Part shown: in pieces, positions 32,845 through 44,400 of the stretch | How the letters are laid out: the number at the start of each line of letters is the position of its first letter | Numbering within the stretch: position 1 is the stretch's first letter | Source: GCA-2861595 sp035525365 | GTDB lineage: Bacteria > Actinomycetota > Acidimicrobiia > Acidimicrobiales > GCA-2861595 | DNA length: 64,000 nt | Direction: 5' to 3' | Assembly (NCBI GenBank): GCA_035525365.1 | Contig: DATLEK010000018.1 | Location: 37,355 to 101,354, forward strand | The notes under the pieces: generated by a model | Told to the model about the DNA's origin: nothing | Database searches by the model: none | What the model saw: only the letters and a program-made list of their open reading frames with translations | Translations under genes and position numbers: made by a program

Positions 32845-33421
32845 GAGCGTGCACCGGCTGGTACATCGGCGCCAGAGGTGAGAGCGGCCCCCTCCAAGTC
32901 ATCGGCTCGGTCTTGGCCCACGCGGAGAACCGGCGGAGCCCTCGGCGGACGCTGGAAGCCCTTACCCTTTTTGGCAATCAGCTACCGAAGCCGAGTCAAT
33001 GGATGAGTAGCACTGACAACGAATCGGCCACACCTCAGTTCATGGGTTCGGTCTTTATGACCCAGCTTCCATCCTCCGACAGGACCACAGCGCGATGCGC
33101 GCAACGGCAAGGTGCCCCGCGACACCAACATGCTGAGCGCCGACAGCAGGCGACGGGCGTTGTCAGCGACGATCAGAAGGCGACTCGTGCGTGAGCTGTC
33201 ACGGTGGTGGCATACCTTCTTCGTGCATGGTTCCTGCTGACCCAATGATCCCGGTGGTCCGCGCCGCGGCCCAGCAGCCGAACGTCCTGTGGCCGTCTCG
33301 TCTTTTGGTGCCGCTGTAAGCATGGGGTGGAACGCCACTCACGTCTGGCGGAAGGACCGCCGGCGGAGACACCCGCTGGGTATCCTGCCTCTCGGCCCAT
33401 CAAGGCGGTAGAGGACACTCT
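32845..33421. other. Intergenic region before the BREX operon
   Basis: No convincing gene. TATCCT at 33381-33386 is a possible -10 element for the BREX operon. AAGGCGGTAGAGGAC just before the pglW start resembles a weak copy of the element-wide GGGCGTAGAGGG motif and also contains a plausible ribosome site. The rest is featureless to me. Confidence 0.4.
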
Positions 33422-36400
33422 GTGGATGCGAACTCGGTTCGATGGCACCGCGTCACGCCGTCGACGTTCCCCTGGGAGGACGAGGCCATCGAGTTCCTCC
33501 GTTCGCGAATCGCCGACGCCGACCCAAACCGGGCATGGTCGAACTTCGAGTTCATCGCCGGCGGCGTGATTTCTGAGGTCGACGTCTTCCTCCTCACCCG
33601 CAAGGGCGCCTACCTCGTCGAGATCAAGTCGACGCCCGGCCGCCTGGTGGGGGACCAGCAGCGGTGGACCTTCCACAAGCCCGGCGGCGGCCGCACGACG
33701 ATGGAGAACCCGCTCCTCGGCGCCAACCGCAAGGCGAAACGCATCAAGTCGCTGCTCGAGCACAAGTGGCGCGCCGTCGCTCCTGCCAACGCCTCCCCGA
33801 GTCCGCCGTTCATCCAGCCCGTCGTTTTCCTGTCCGATCCCGAGCTCGAGGTTGGCCTCACCCGGGACGCCCGCGTGCACGTCTACGGCCGGGACGACTC
33901 CGCCGTAACAGCGAGCGGCGAGCTGGCCGGGATCGTCGCCGCCACCGTCCAGATCGGCGCCGTCGAGGCGAACGATCCCCGCTTCCGCCAGCTCAATACG
34001 CCCACGACCACCGCCGTCGCCAAAGCTCTGGAGGCGATCGGCATCAAGGAGTCCGACCGCACCCAGCGGGTCGGCTCGTGGGTCCTCCGCCTCGACACGG
34101 TCACCGAGCGCCCCGGCCTCCAGGACTTCGTCGCCGACCACGCCACGACCAAGGGCGTCACCCGGCGCATCCGCATCTACTCCCGCCAGCCCGGCATGTC
34201 CGACGAGCAGGCGCAGTCGCTCCGGGCCGCGGCCGAACGCGAGTTCCTCGCCACCGAACGGCTCGACCACCCCAACGTCGTCAAGGCCCAGGACCGGCTC
34301 GACACCGACCTCGGCTCAGCCGTCGTCTTCCCCTACGACGCCAAGGCCCTCCGCCTGGATCACTGGCTCGCCGAGCAGCCCGACGCCGACCTCGACGACC
34401 GCCTCGCCATCCTCCGCCAGCTGGCTGAGACCCTGCAGGTCGTGCACCGGCGCAAAGTGACCCACCGCGCCCTGTCGCCCGGCAGTGTCCTTGTGCGACC
34501 GGGCCGCGACCGCGAGCCACGCTGGGTCGTCCTCGTCACCGACTTCTCTCTCGCCGGCCGTGACCACCCGAGCTCGACGGCCAGCCACACCAACACCTCG
34601 CGCACCGGCACGCGCTTCGGCCTGCCGACCGCTGCCCCGGGCGATGTCGAGTTGCTCGCCGACGAGACCGCCCTGCGCTACCAGGCGCCCGAGCTGTTCA
34701 CCGACGACGAGCCCGACGGCGTCTCCCTCGACGTCTTCTCATACGGCGCCATCGCGTACCACGTGCTCTCCGGCCGATCCCCCGGTGACACCCGCGAGGC
34801 TGTGCGCCAGGTTCTCCAGACCGCCCGCGGCCTGCAGCTCTCCACCGCGGTGCCCGGCGTCGCCGGCGCCCTGCACGAACTCGTCTACAGCGCGACTCGC
34901 CCGCTCGTCTCCGAGCGACTGTCGTCGATGGAAGACGTACTCGTCCACCTCGACCTTGCCGAGGAGGAGCTCACCGCCCCGCAGACGATCACGACGGATC
35001 CGGCGCTGGCGCCGCCGCCAAAGATCGACCCCCTCGACGCCAAGATCGGCGACCAGCTAGGCGACGGCGCGGTCGTCAAGCGCCGACTCGGCCGCGGGTC
35101 CACTGCGCTGGCGCTGCTCGTCGACCGAAGCGAGGGGTCGCAGCCCCAGGAGGCCGTCTACAAAGTGGCCCTCAGCCACGACGCCGCCCCCCGCCTACGC
35201 GACGAGGCCCGCATCCTCGAGGATCTGGAGCATGCCGGTATCGTCAAGCTCTTCGGCGAAATTGAGCTGGCCGGCCGGCCCGTGCTTGTCGAGGCCCTCG
35301 CCGGCACCCAGTCATTGGCCGACGAGCTTCGCCGCAACGGCACGCCGGGCCTCGAGTTCCTCCAGCGCTGGGGCACCGACCTCCTCGACGCCCTCCGTTA
35401 CCTCGAGCGCAAAGGCCGCTCCCATCGCGACATCAAGCCCGGCAACCTCGGCGTCACCCAGGTCGGCTCCAACCGCGAGCAGCACCTCGTGCTGTTCGAC
35501 TTCTCCCTCGCCGGCACTCCGGCTTCTGACATTCGTGCCGGCACCCCTCCGTACCTCGACCCGTTCCTCGGCGAGCGCGAGCCGAAGGCTTGGGACCTCG
35601 CAGCTGAGCGCTACGCCGCCGCCGTGACCCTCTACGAGATGGCGACCGGCGAGGTGCCCCGCTGGGGCGACGGCCGCAGCGATCCGGCGTTCACGTTGAG
35701 CGAGGTCACCCTCGACACGCTCCTCCTCGACCCGGCCATTCGCGAGCCCCTGTCCCGGTTCTTCGCCACCGCCCTGCGCCGAGCGCCGGGCGAGCGGTTC
35801 GGCAACGCCGAGGACATGGCCATCGCCTGGGCGCAGGTGTTCGCCGCTGTCGATCAGCCGGCCGAACCGGCCAAGTTCTCCGACGAACCGGCGGACGATC
35901 GGCGCATCGCTTTGCCCGACGCCATCGCCGTTGACGATCCCATCTCCTCCCTCGGCGCGTCGGGCCGCATCACCTCGGCGCTGGCCCGGCTTGATGTCGC
36001 CACGATCCGCCAACTCGCCGCGCTTTCACCGATGGCTGTGAACCAGGCCCGCCGCATCAGCCCACGCGTCCGGCGCCGGATCATCGAGCTGCGTGCAGCT
36101 TTGCTCGTCCGCTTTGCCGACGAGCTCAACGCCGAGCGCGGCGCACCGACGCCAGGCGCGCCCGCGGGCGCGGTCGACGACGAGCACGAGCGCCTCGATC
36201 TCGACGCGCTCTTACCGTTGCTTGTCCCACCGGCGGCCGAGCGCGGCCGGAAGGGATCAACGGGGCCGGCCGTGCGGCTGCTTCTGGGGCTCGACACCAT
36301 CCCCACCGTGGACACGGCGAAGCCGGACTGGGCGTCACAGAGCGCGGTCGCGGAAGCGCTACAGCTCACCCGCGGCCGGCTCGGCCAGATCGCCCCCGCC

Positions 36401-37867
36401 GCTCGCCAGCACTGGGCTGAGCTCGACGAGTTACGTTCAGTGCGCGACGACCTCGTCGGGATGCTTGCCGCCAACGGCGGCGTCATGGCGATCCGCGAGC
36501 TCGACGCCCTCGTCCTTGAGACACGCGGGTCGGGCCTGGCCCTCGCCGACGCCACCCGGGCCGCACGCGCCGTCGTCCGGGCAGCCGTCGACTCCGAGCC
36601 AATTCTCGCGGCTGTCGCCGACGGGACAGCCGACGCCCGCTTTGTCGTCCGTCGGCGCGGCGACCGCGTCGTGGTCGCCCTTGACGGAGATGAGCTCGGT
36701 GATGATGTCGGGGCTCACGACGGACAAGGTCTCGCTGCCTATGCGATCGCGCTTGGCGAGCGCGCCGATGAGGTCGTCGGTGCCGCCGCTGACGTCATCC
36801 CCCAGGACCGAGCCGTCACCCTTCTTCGCGCGGTCGCCGCGCCCGACGAGGTCGCACTGCCCGACGGCCGGCTCGTGCGGCTAGCAGCGGCTTCTTCGCT
36901 CCGGGTCGGCGTAAGCGCCGCCCTCGAGCTGTACCCCGTCGACCTCGACCCGGTGCGGGCCCTGCGCCTCTCCCGTCAGGCGTTCGCCGCCGCCGACGCG
37001 CTCACCGTCGCCGACGTCCACGACCGCATGCGCGCCCGCTTCCCGGACGTCATCCTCCCCGATCGCCCGCTGCTCGATGACGCCCTCGCCGACGCCGAGG
37101 TCGTGCTCACGTGGAGCCCCGAGCGCGACGCTTACGTCCGAACTGATACGACCGTCGGCGGCTTGAGCAGCCTCACCTCCATCGTGCGCCGCAAGTCGAC
37201 TCGCCTCGTCCAGCCCGAACGCTGGCGACAGCTCGCCCCTGATGTCGACCCAGCCGTGGCCGTCGCCGACGAGATCGAAGGACGGCTAGAGCGCTCGCTC
37301 GACCACGGCGGCTTCCTCGTGCTGCGAGTACCCACCAGCCGTGGCGCCGAGATACGGCGGGGGCTCACCCGCTTCACCGCTGCGCCGCACGAGATGGTGT
37401 CGGTCGACCTTGAGCGGTGGTTCATCGAGGAACTGCGCGCCGAGGCGACCTCCAAGCGCGTTAGCTGGGACCGGATCCTCGACGCCGACGTCGCTGAGGC
37501 CGGCACGACCGCCCACACGAACCTGGGCATCCTCACCGCCACCGCGCTCGACCGCCTCGAGCTTCGCGTGTTCGCCGCCGGATCTCGGGTACTCGCGTGG
37601 AACCCGGGCATCCTCGCCCGCTACGACGAAAAGCTCGGAGTGCTCGACCGGCTGCGTGACCGCGCTGGCCGCGCCGACGTCGACCTACAGACCTTGTGGC
37701 TGGTGGTGTTCGGCTCGACCGCCGACCCCAAGCCGATGCTCGACGGCCAGTCGGTGCCGGTGCTCGGCCCGAGCGAGTGGGTCGATATCACCGACGCTTG
37801 GCTCGAGAACCGCCACCGCCACCACCCACCGACGGGCACGGACGGCCAACTCGGCGGAGGAGCGTAG
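33422..37867 (+). CDS. pglW: BREX type 2 protein PglW (NERD plus tandem kinase-like domains)
   Basis: PglW is the Ser/Thr kinase component of the Pgl/BREX type 2 phage defence. The 1481-residue protein has an N-terminal NERD domain (WEDEAIEFLRSRI; SEVDVFLLTRKGAYLVEIKS, about 16-75). A first kinase-like domain (about 240-500) has HRALSP instead of HRD near residue 347. A second kinase domain (about 540-800) has the canonical HRDIKPGN near 669 and DFS in the DFG position. Helix-hairpin-helix-like repeats follow (SALARLDVATIRQLAALSP). The first kinase fold thus appears inactive and the second active. It overlaps pglX by one base and leads a six-gene operon. Confidence 0.92.
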   Translation: MDANSVRWHRVTPSTFPWEDEAIEFLRSRIADADPNRAWSNFEFIAGGVISEVDVFLLTRKGAYLVEIKSTPGRLVGDQQRWTFHKPGGGRTTMENPLLGANRKAKRIKSLLEHKWRAVAPANASPSPPFIQPVVFLSDPELEVGLTRDARVHVYGRDDSAVTASGELAGIVAATVQIGAVEANDPRFRQLNTPTTTAVAKALEAIGIKESDRTQRVGSWVLRLDTVTERPGLQDFVADHATTKGVTRRIRIYSRQPGMSDEQAQSLRAAAEREFLATERLDHPNVVKAQDRLDTDLGSAVVFPYDAKALRLDHWLAEQPDADLDDRLAILRQLAETLQVVHRRKVTHRALSPGSVLVRPGRDREPRWVVLVTDFSLAGRDHPSSTASHTNTSRTGTRFGLPTAAPGDVELLADETALRYQAPELFTDDEPDGVSLDVFSYGAIAYHVLSGRSPGDTREAVRQVLQTARGLQLSTAVPGVAGALHELVYSATRPLVSERLSSMEDVLVHLDLAEEELTAPQTITTDPALAPPPKIDPLDAKIGDQLGDGAVVKRRLGRGSTALALLVDRSEGSQPQEAVYKVALSHDAAPRLRDEARILEDLEHAGIVKLFGEIELAGRPVLVEALAGTQSLADELRRNGTPGLEFLQRWGTDLLDALRYLERKGRSHRDIKPGNLGVTQVGSNREQHLVLFDFSLAGTPASDIRAGTPPYLDPFLGEREPKAWDLAAERYAAAVTLYEMATGEVPRWGDGRSDPAFTLSEVTLDTLLLDPAIREPLSRFFATALRRAPGERFGNAEDMAIAWAQVFAAVDQPAEPAKFSDEPADDRRIALPDAIAVDDPISSLGASGRITSALARLDVATIRQLAALSPMAVNQARRISPRVRRRIIELRAALLVRFADELNAERGAPTPGAPAGAVDDEHERLDLDALLPLLVPPAAERGRKGSTGPAVRLLLGLDTIPTVDTAKPDWASQSAVAEALQLTRGRLGQIAPAARQHWAELDELRSVRDDLVGMLAANGGVMAIRELDALVLETRGSGLALADATRAARAVVRAAVDSEPILAAVADGTADARFVVRRRGDRVVVALDGDELGDDVGAHDGQGLAAYAIALGERADEVVGAAADVIPQDRAVTLLRAVAAPDEVALPDGRLVRLAAASSLRVGVSAALELYPVDLDPVRALRLSRQAFAAADALTVADVHDRMRARFPDVILPDRPLLDDALADAEVVLTWSPERDAYVRTDTTVGGLSSLTSIVRRKSTRLVQPERWRQLAPDVDPAVAVADEIEGRLERSLDHGGFLVLRVPTSRGAEIRRGLTRFTAAPHEMVSVDLERWFIEELRAEATSKRVSWDRILDADVAEAGTTAHTNLGILTATALDRLELRVFAAGSRVLAWNPGILARYDEKLGVLDRLRDRAGRADVDLQTLWLVVFGSTADPKPMLDGQSVPVLGPSEWVDITDAWLENRHRHHPPTGTDGQLGGGA

Positions 37868-40800
37868 TGATCAGCAGCAACCCGTTGCTTGGGGATCTGC
37901 AGGCGGAGCTGCCTGGGTTCGTGGCGGACCTGGCTGTGAGGGTTGCGGCTGGTGGTGAGGTGCGGGCGCGTTTGGAGTCGGAGTGGCGCACGGCGTTCGA
38001 CGCCAACCGCACCGGCCGCAGCTTCGAGGAGTGGCTCGACGACCGGCTGACACAGGTGGCAGTTGGATGGCTCCTGGCGTGTGTGTTCGTCCGCTTCTGC
38101 GAGGACAACCGCCTGCTCGACGAACCGACCATCGCCGGTCCCGGCGAACGCGGCGCCGCCGCCCGCGCCGCGCAGCAGCGCTACTTCGCCGAACGACCGC
38201 ACGACTCCGATCGCGACTACCTGCACTGGGTGTTTCGCACCGCCGCAGCGCTTCCGGGCCTCGGCGGGATCCTCGGCGACGGCGACAGTCCACTGTGGCT
38301 GCTTGACCCGCCGGCGGATGCGTGCACCCGGCTGCTTGCCCTGTTACGCAAGACCGATGAGGCCGGTGTGCTGGTGCACGACTTCACCGACCCGACCTGG
38401 TCGACTCGGTTCCTCGGCGACCTCTACCAAGACCTGTCCCAGCACGCCAAGGACACCTACGCGCTGCTGCAAACCCCTGACTTCGTCGAGGAGTTCATCC
38501 TCGACCGCACCCTTACTCCCGCGCTCGAGACGTTCGGCCTCGCCCGCACGACGCTCATCGACCCGACCTGTGGTTCGGGCCATTTCCTCCTCGATGCGTT
38601 CCACCGGCTCCTCGGCGCCTGGCGCGACGCAGAGCCCGGCACAAACGAGCGGGAGCTCGCTCAGCGCGCCCTCGACCAGGTCACTGGCGTCGACCTAAAC
38701 CCCTTCGCGGCGTCCATCGCCCATTTCCGGCTCCTGGTCGCCGCCCTCAAAGCAAGCAACATCAGCCGCCTTGCCGATGCACCAGACTTCCGCATTGACA
38801 TCGCCGTCGGCGACTCGCTTCTTTGGGGCGCCCGCCCCGGCCAGCTCGCCGGCATGGAGAAGGCATCAACCGCCCCCGAGCGCATCTTCCTCTACCGCAC
38901 CGAGCACGCCGACCACCTGCAGCGCATCTTCAACAAGACCTACGCCGCCGTCGTCGGCAACCCCCCCTACATCATCGCGAGAGACAAGGGTCTCAACGCC
39001 CAGTATCGCGCCCGATATCCCGAGGCGTGCAGAGGTAAGTACTCACTTGCCGCGCCATTCATGCAGTGCTTCTTCGAGCTCGCCGACACAGACGACGGCT
39101 ACGGCCGGCCCGCGGGCTACGTCGGCATGATCACCGCCAACTCGTTCATGAAGCGAGAGTTTGGTAAGAATCTCATCGAGAAGCTGATCCCCAACTGGGA
39201 TCTCACCCACGTTATCGACACGAGCGGGGCCTACATCCCCGGCCATGGCACGCCGACCGTGATTCTCTTCGGTCGCAACCAACCGCCGGTTCTGTCGACG
39301 ATCCGTTCCGTCCTCGGCATCCGCGGCGAGCCCGGAACGCCGGCAGACCCAGCGGAAGGCCATGTGTGGCGGGCGATTACTTCGCAGGTGAATGCCCCAA
39401 ACACGGAAAGTGAGTACATCTCCTCGGGTGACACAGACCGGGGTCGTTTCAGGAGACATCCTTGGAGTATCGGCGGCGGCGGCGCCTCGGAGCTCAAGGA
39501 GCGGTTGGACACGATTTCAATGGTGCGCTTAGAAGCCTACGTCGACTCGGTAGGATTCGCTAGCTTTCCCGGCACCGACGAGGCCTTCATCGCCCCGCCA
39601 GCGAGCCTCAGACGCGCTGCCATCTCACAAGCGATGCCGCTGTCAAAAGGTGAAGTCATCCGCGACTGGCGCATAGAGCCAGCCGAAGCAGCGGTCACCC
39701 CCTACGACGACCACTTCGAGGAGCTTCCTCTCGACCCGCATGCGCCCTGGTTCAAGCATCTGTGGCCAAACAGAACCGTCTTGCAGTCGACCATTTCATT
39801 CGGTGGCAAAACCCGCGCAGAACTGGGAGACAATTGGTGGGCTTGGTATCGATGGATCCCGGAGAAGTACCGTGAACCGCTCTCCATCGCGTTTGCATCG
39901 GTCGCCACTCACAACCACTTCGTTGTCGATCGTGGCGGCAGCGTGTTTAAACAGAGTGCTCCTGTCATCAAATTGAAGTCGCCCAACGAGGACGACTATT
40001 TCAGGATCGTCGCTGCACTGAACTCAGGCACGGCATGCTTCTGGATGCAGCAGGTCTTTCACAACAAGGGTGCCTCCGTCGACTCGAAGGGTGCGCGTCA
40101 AACGACCGTTGCATGGGACAACTTCTTTGACCACGACGGTACGAAGCTGCGGCAGTTCCCTCTCCCGCAAGGTCAACTTCCATTGGCGATCGCGCGCCAG
40201 ATCGACGTGTTTGCGACGAAACTGACCCAGTCGCAGCCGTCGACGCTGTGTGCCTCCGGAGTTCCAACCCGCCTGCGTTTGGACGAAGCTCGTGTCCACG
40301 GTGACCAGGTGTTTCAGCACATGGTTGCACTGCAGGAGGAGATGGATTGGGAGTTCCTTCATCTCCATCGCTTAAGCGAAGAGCCGTTGACGGTTCCGGC
40401 TGGCAAGGAGCCACCGCCATTGAAGCTCGGCGAGCGGGCGTTCGAGATCATCCTCGCCCGTCAGGTCGCCGCTGGCGAGGTGGAAACGGCATGGTTCACG
40501 CGGCATCGGTCGACTCCTATCACGGAACTTCCCGCGCACTGGCCGGGCTGGTATCGGGACCTAGTTCAGCGCCGCATCGATCTCATCGAGTCAGATCGTG
40601 ACGTTGCGCTGATCGAACGGCCGGAGCATAAGCGCCGTTGGGCGCGCGAGCCGTGGGAGAAGCTCGAAGCCGAAGCATTGCAGTCCTGGCTCTTCAACCG
40701 GCTGGAAGACCGCCGTCTGTGGTTCGAAGGGTCCGGCGACAACGAGCGGGCCGTGTGCCGCAGCATCGCCCAGCTCGCTGATCGCATCGTCGCCCTCGAC

Positions 40801-41457
40801 CCGGACTTTCTTGATGTCGCCCGGCCGTGGAAGGGTGCCGTCGAGATCGACCCGGTCAAGGTCATCGCCGAGCTCGTCGCCGACGAGCACGTCCCCGCCC
40901 AGACCGCAGCCCGCTACAAGCCCAAGGGGCTCGAGAAACGTCGGGTCTGGGAGCGCACCTGGGACCTGCAACGCATCGAGGACCGGGGCGAGCCGCTTCC
41001 TGACGGCCTTACCCGCATCCCCGTCCCACCTAAGTACGCGTCAACCGACTTTCAGAAAGCCAGCTACTGGCGCCAGCGCGGCAAGCTCGACGTCCCCAAG
41101 GAGAGGTTCATCAGCATCGCCGGCGCCGAACGAGACGCCGATTCCACCCTCGTACTGACCTGGGCCGGCTTCGATCACGCCCAACAAGCGCAAGCCATCG
41201 CCACTCTCGCCTATGACCGCCAGAACACCGACGGCTGGAACCCCGAACGCACCTGGCCCATCACCGTGGCCCTCATCGAGCTGCTCCCCTGGCTCGACCA
41301 GTGGCACCACCAGACCGACCCCCGCTGGGGCGACAGTCCCGCCAACCAATATCGCAACATCGCCGAACAGCTCGCCCACAACGCCGGCCACACCCTCGCC
41401 GACGCGACGACCTGGGCACCCGCGACCAAGCCCAAAAAACCGAAGGACGAACCGTGA
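37867..41457 (+). CDS. pglX: BREX type 2 adenine methyltransferase PglX
   Basis: PglX is the N6-adenine DNA methyltransferase that marks host DNA and is required for BREX defence. The 1196-residue protein has SAM-binding motif I DPTCGSGHFLLDAFH (about 232), a following motif TGVDLNPFAASIAHFRL, catalytic NPPYI (about 364) and a long target-recognition and C-terminal region (residues 550-1190). GTG 37867 overlaps the pglW stop codon by one base. The size and order match Streptomyces PglX. There is no frameshift or homopolymer tract, which in Streptomyces phase-varies pglX. Confidence 0.95.
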   Translation: MISSNPLLGDLQAELPGFVADLAVRVAAGGEVRARLESEWRTAFDANRTGRSFEEWLDDRLTQVAVGWLLACVFVRFCEDNRLLDEPTIAGPGERGAAARAAQQRYFAERPHDSDRDYLHWVFRTAAALPGLGGILGDGDSPLWLLDPPADACTRLLALLRKTDEAGVLVHDFTDPTWSTRFLGDLYQDLSQHAKDTYALLQTPDFVEEFILDRTLTPALETFGLARTTLIDPTCGSGHFLLDAFHRLLGAWRDAEPGTNERELAQRALDQVTGVDLNPFAASIAHFRLLVAALKASNISRLADAPDFRIDIAVGDSLLWGARPGQLAGMEKASTAPERIFLYRTEHADHLQRIFNKTYAAVVGNPPYIIARDKGLNAQYRARYPEACRGKYSLAAPFMQCFFELADTDDGYGRPAGYVGMITANSFMKREFGKNLIEKLIPNWDLTHVIDTSGAYIPGHGTPTVILFGRNQPPVLSTIRSVLGIRGEPGTPADPAEGHVWRAITSQVNAPNTESEYISSGDTDRGRFRRHPWSIGGGGASELKERLDTISMVRLEAYVDSVGFASFPGTDEAFIAPPASLRRAAISQAMPLSKGEVIRDWRIEPAEAAVTPYDDHFEELPLDPHAPWFKHLWPNRTVLQSTISFGGKTRAELGDNWWAWYRWIPEKYREPLSIAFASVATHNHFVVDRGGSVFKQSAPVIKLKSPNEDDYFRIVAALNSGTACFWMQQVFHNKGASVDSKGARQTTVAWDNFFDHDGTKLRQFPLPQGQLPLAIARQIDVFATKLTQSQPSTLCASGVPTRLRLDEARVHGDQVFQHMVALQEEMDWEFLHLHRLSEEPLTVPAGKEPPPLKLGERAFEIILARQVAAGEVETAWFTRHRSTPITELPAHWPGWYRDLVQRRIDLIESDRDVALIERPEHKRRWAREPWEKLEAEALQSWLFNRLEDRRLWFEGSGDNERAVCRSIAQLADRIVALDPDFLDVARPWKGAVEIDPVKVIAELVADEHVPAQTAARYKPKGLEKRRVWERTWDLQRIEDRGEPLPDGLTRIPVPPKYASTDFQKASYWRQRGKLDVPKERFISIAGAERDADSTLVLTWAGFDHAQQAQAIATLAYDRQNTDGWNPERTWPITVALIELLPWLDQWHHQTDPRWGDSPANQYRNIAEQLAHNAGHTLADATTWAPATKPKKPKDEP

Positions 41458-44400
41458 CCGCTACGCCCCGCCTGCTCCACGAGGTCATCAAGATCCCGAC
41501 GGAGGTACACAAGGACGAGCTCGTCTACCAGCTCCACGACGATCCCGCCAAGACACTGAAGCAATACGTGGTTACGCCTCAGCTGGGCACCGCTTTCCTC
41601 AAAGCCGTGAAGCTGGTGCGGTCGGCGATGGTGTCGGAGTCGTCGAAGGCGGCGTTCCTGCACGGCAGCTTCGGCTCCGGCAAGTCGAACTTCATGGGTG
41701 TACTGCAGTTGCTGCTCGACGGCAACAGATCCGCGCGGGCCGTGCCAGAGCTGGCCCTGGTGGTCACCGAGCTCGACAAAGGCACCGGCAAGGTTCTGAC
41801 GGTCCCGTTCCACCTCATCGGCGCCAAGGATCTCGAGTCCGCGGTTTTCGGCCAGTACGTCGACCACGTGCACAAGCGTCACCCCGACGCGCCGCCTCCA
41901 GCCGTATACGCCGACGAGCCGATCCTCGTCAATGCCGACGGGCTGCGAGCGACAATGGGCGACAACGCATTCTTTACTGCGCTGTCCGCCGGCAGTGACG
42001 ACGCCGGATGGGGCGACCTCGGCGCGGCGTGGGACGCGTCCAGCTACGATGCGGCGCGTACGAAGGCCCAGGGCAACGCTGGCCGCGTGCGCTTGGTGCA
42101 GGCACTGGTCACCACCCTCCTCTCGGCGTACAGCGATGTCAGCCGCGCCAACCGGTCCGGCTACGTCGGGTTCGACGACGGACTCTCCGCCATCAGTTGG
42201 CACGCCAAGAACCTCGGGTACGACGCCGTCGTCCTTTTTCTCGACGAGCTGATCCTTTGGTTCCTGTCGCGGCTCGGCGACACCACATGGGTGAGCGACG
42301 AGGCGTCGAAGCTGTCGAAGCTGGTCGAGCCCGGCAGCGCGAGGCGCCCGATCCCGATCGTGTCGATCATCGCCCGCCAGCGCGACCTGCGCGAGCTTGT
42401 AGGCGACAGCGTGCCCGGCGCTGAGAAGCTGTCGTTCGCGGACCAGCTCGACTACCAGCACTTCCGCTTCACCGAGATCAAACTCGATGACTCGAACCTG
42501 CCTATGGTCGCCAACCGGCGGCTGCTGCAGCCGAAGGACGGTGATGCTGCCAGCACGCTGGCAGCTGCGTTCGCATCGCTCTCGCTGCCGCCCAAGACGC
42601 GCGACGCGCTGCTGGCCGAGACTGGCGACGACGAGTCGTTTCGGCTCACCTATCCCTTTTCGCCGGCGTTCATGACCGTCCTCGTCGATGTCGCCGGCGC
42701 CCTGCAGCGGACACGCACCGGGCTCCGTGTGCTACTCGAGCTACTGGTCGCCCGGCGCGACGTGCTCGAGATCGGTCAGCTGGTGCCCGTCGGCGACCTC
42801 TACGACGTGATCGACAGCGGCGACGACCCGTTCTCTGACGCCATGCGCGCCGCCTTCGATCAAGCCCGCAAGATCTACAAGGAGCGATTGCGGCCGGCGA
42901 TGCTCAGCGAGCACCACCTCGGTCCCCATGACGAGCCGACCCAAGCGTTCGCTAACGAGGACCGGCTCATCAAGACGCTCTTACTTGCCGCGCTGGTGCC
43001 GCAGTCGGTGCCATTCAAGGACCTAACCGTCGAGCGGCTCGTGGCGCTGAACCACGGCAGCATCTCTTCGCCGGTCCCCGGCCAGGAAACCGGCATCGCT
43101 GTAGCCAAGCTCAAGCGCCTTGCCGCCCAGGCCGGCGAGCTGCGCCTCGGCAGCGACCCCAACAACCCGACCGTCGCCGTCGTGCTGTCCGACGTGGACG
43201 CCGGAGCCATACTTGCTACCGCCGATAACGCCGACAACGCGTCGAACCGGCGTACGCTTGTTCGCGAGCTCGTGCTCGACGCGCTCGGCCTGCCCCGCGA
43301 CCAGTTGCAGACGACGTATTCGTTCTTGTGGCGCGGCCTGCGACGAGACGTCACCCTGACCTTTGGCAACCTGCGGGACACGGAGGGACTGCCCGACGCT
43401 GCATTCGCCAATGACGGGCCTGGATGGAAGTTGCTCGTCGACTTCCCGTTCGACGACCCAGGTCACAGCCTGCGTGAGGATCTGGAGCGCATCGACCGCT
43501 TCCGCCAGAACGGGAGCTCGTGGTTGACGCTTGGCTGGCTACCGTCGTTCTTCACGTATTCCACGCTCGACACACTTGGGCGCCTGGTGCGGCTCAACCA
43601 CGTGCTGGCCAACGACGATCGCTTCGCCGAGGCGACGGCGACCCTCAGCCCCGTCGCTCGCGCTTCGGCCAAGCCCCAACTTCAGGCGATGCAGACGGCC
43701 GCTCGCAACCAGCTCGACCACGCCCTGCTCATGGCCTACGGCGTGGTCAGCGCCGACCAGAAGGTCGTCGACACCAGCCACACGCTGGCCGATCACTTCC
43801 CCAGTTTGCGCGCAGGGCTGACCTTGTTACCGCCGGTGGCGACGTCGCTGCGCGACGCGCTTGACCGGGTGCTCGATCAGGCTCTGCGCCACACCTACCC
43901 GGGTGCACCGGAGCTCGAGAGCGAGGTGAAGCTCGGGGACGTGCGCCGAATCGCCGAGCTGTGTGCCAACGCCGTAGTCGAGCCCGACGGCCGGCTCATG
44001 GTGAACGACACCGGCGACCGCAGGCTGCTGACGCGCATTGCCAACCCCTTGCAGCTCGGTCTGCAGTCAGAGCAGGCGTTCAAGCTCCAATCCGCCGCCG
44101 AGCGCTGGGACAACACGTTCACGCGGGCCAGCAACCGGGTGAAGGCGGAGGGGACGACTCCGACCGTCGGAGTACTACGCCAGGCGATCAACACCCCGGA
44201 TGCCACCGGGCTGAGCACGGCGCTCGAGAATCTGATCATCCTCGTGTGGGCCCAGGCCACCAACCACAGCTTCCGTCAGCACGGGGGACGTGTCGCCGGG
44301 GCTGTCGATCGCCTGGACGACGACTGGGAGGTGGTTGCTCAGCCGCTGCCTACCCAGGCCCAATGGGTTGCAGCGCTGGAGCGGCTTGGACACGTCTTCG

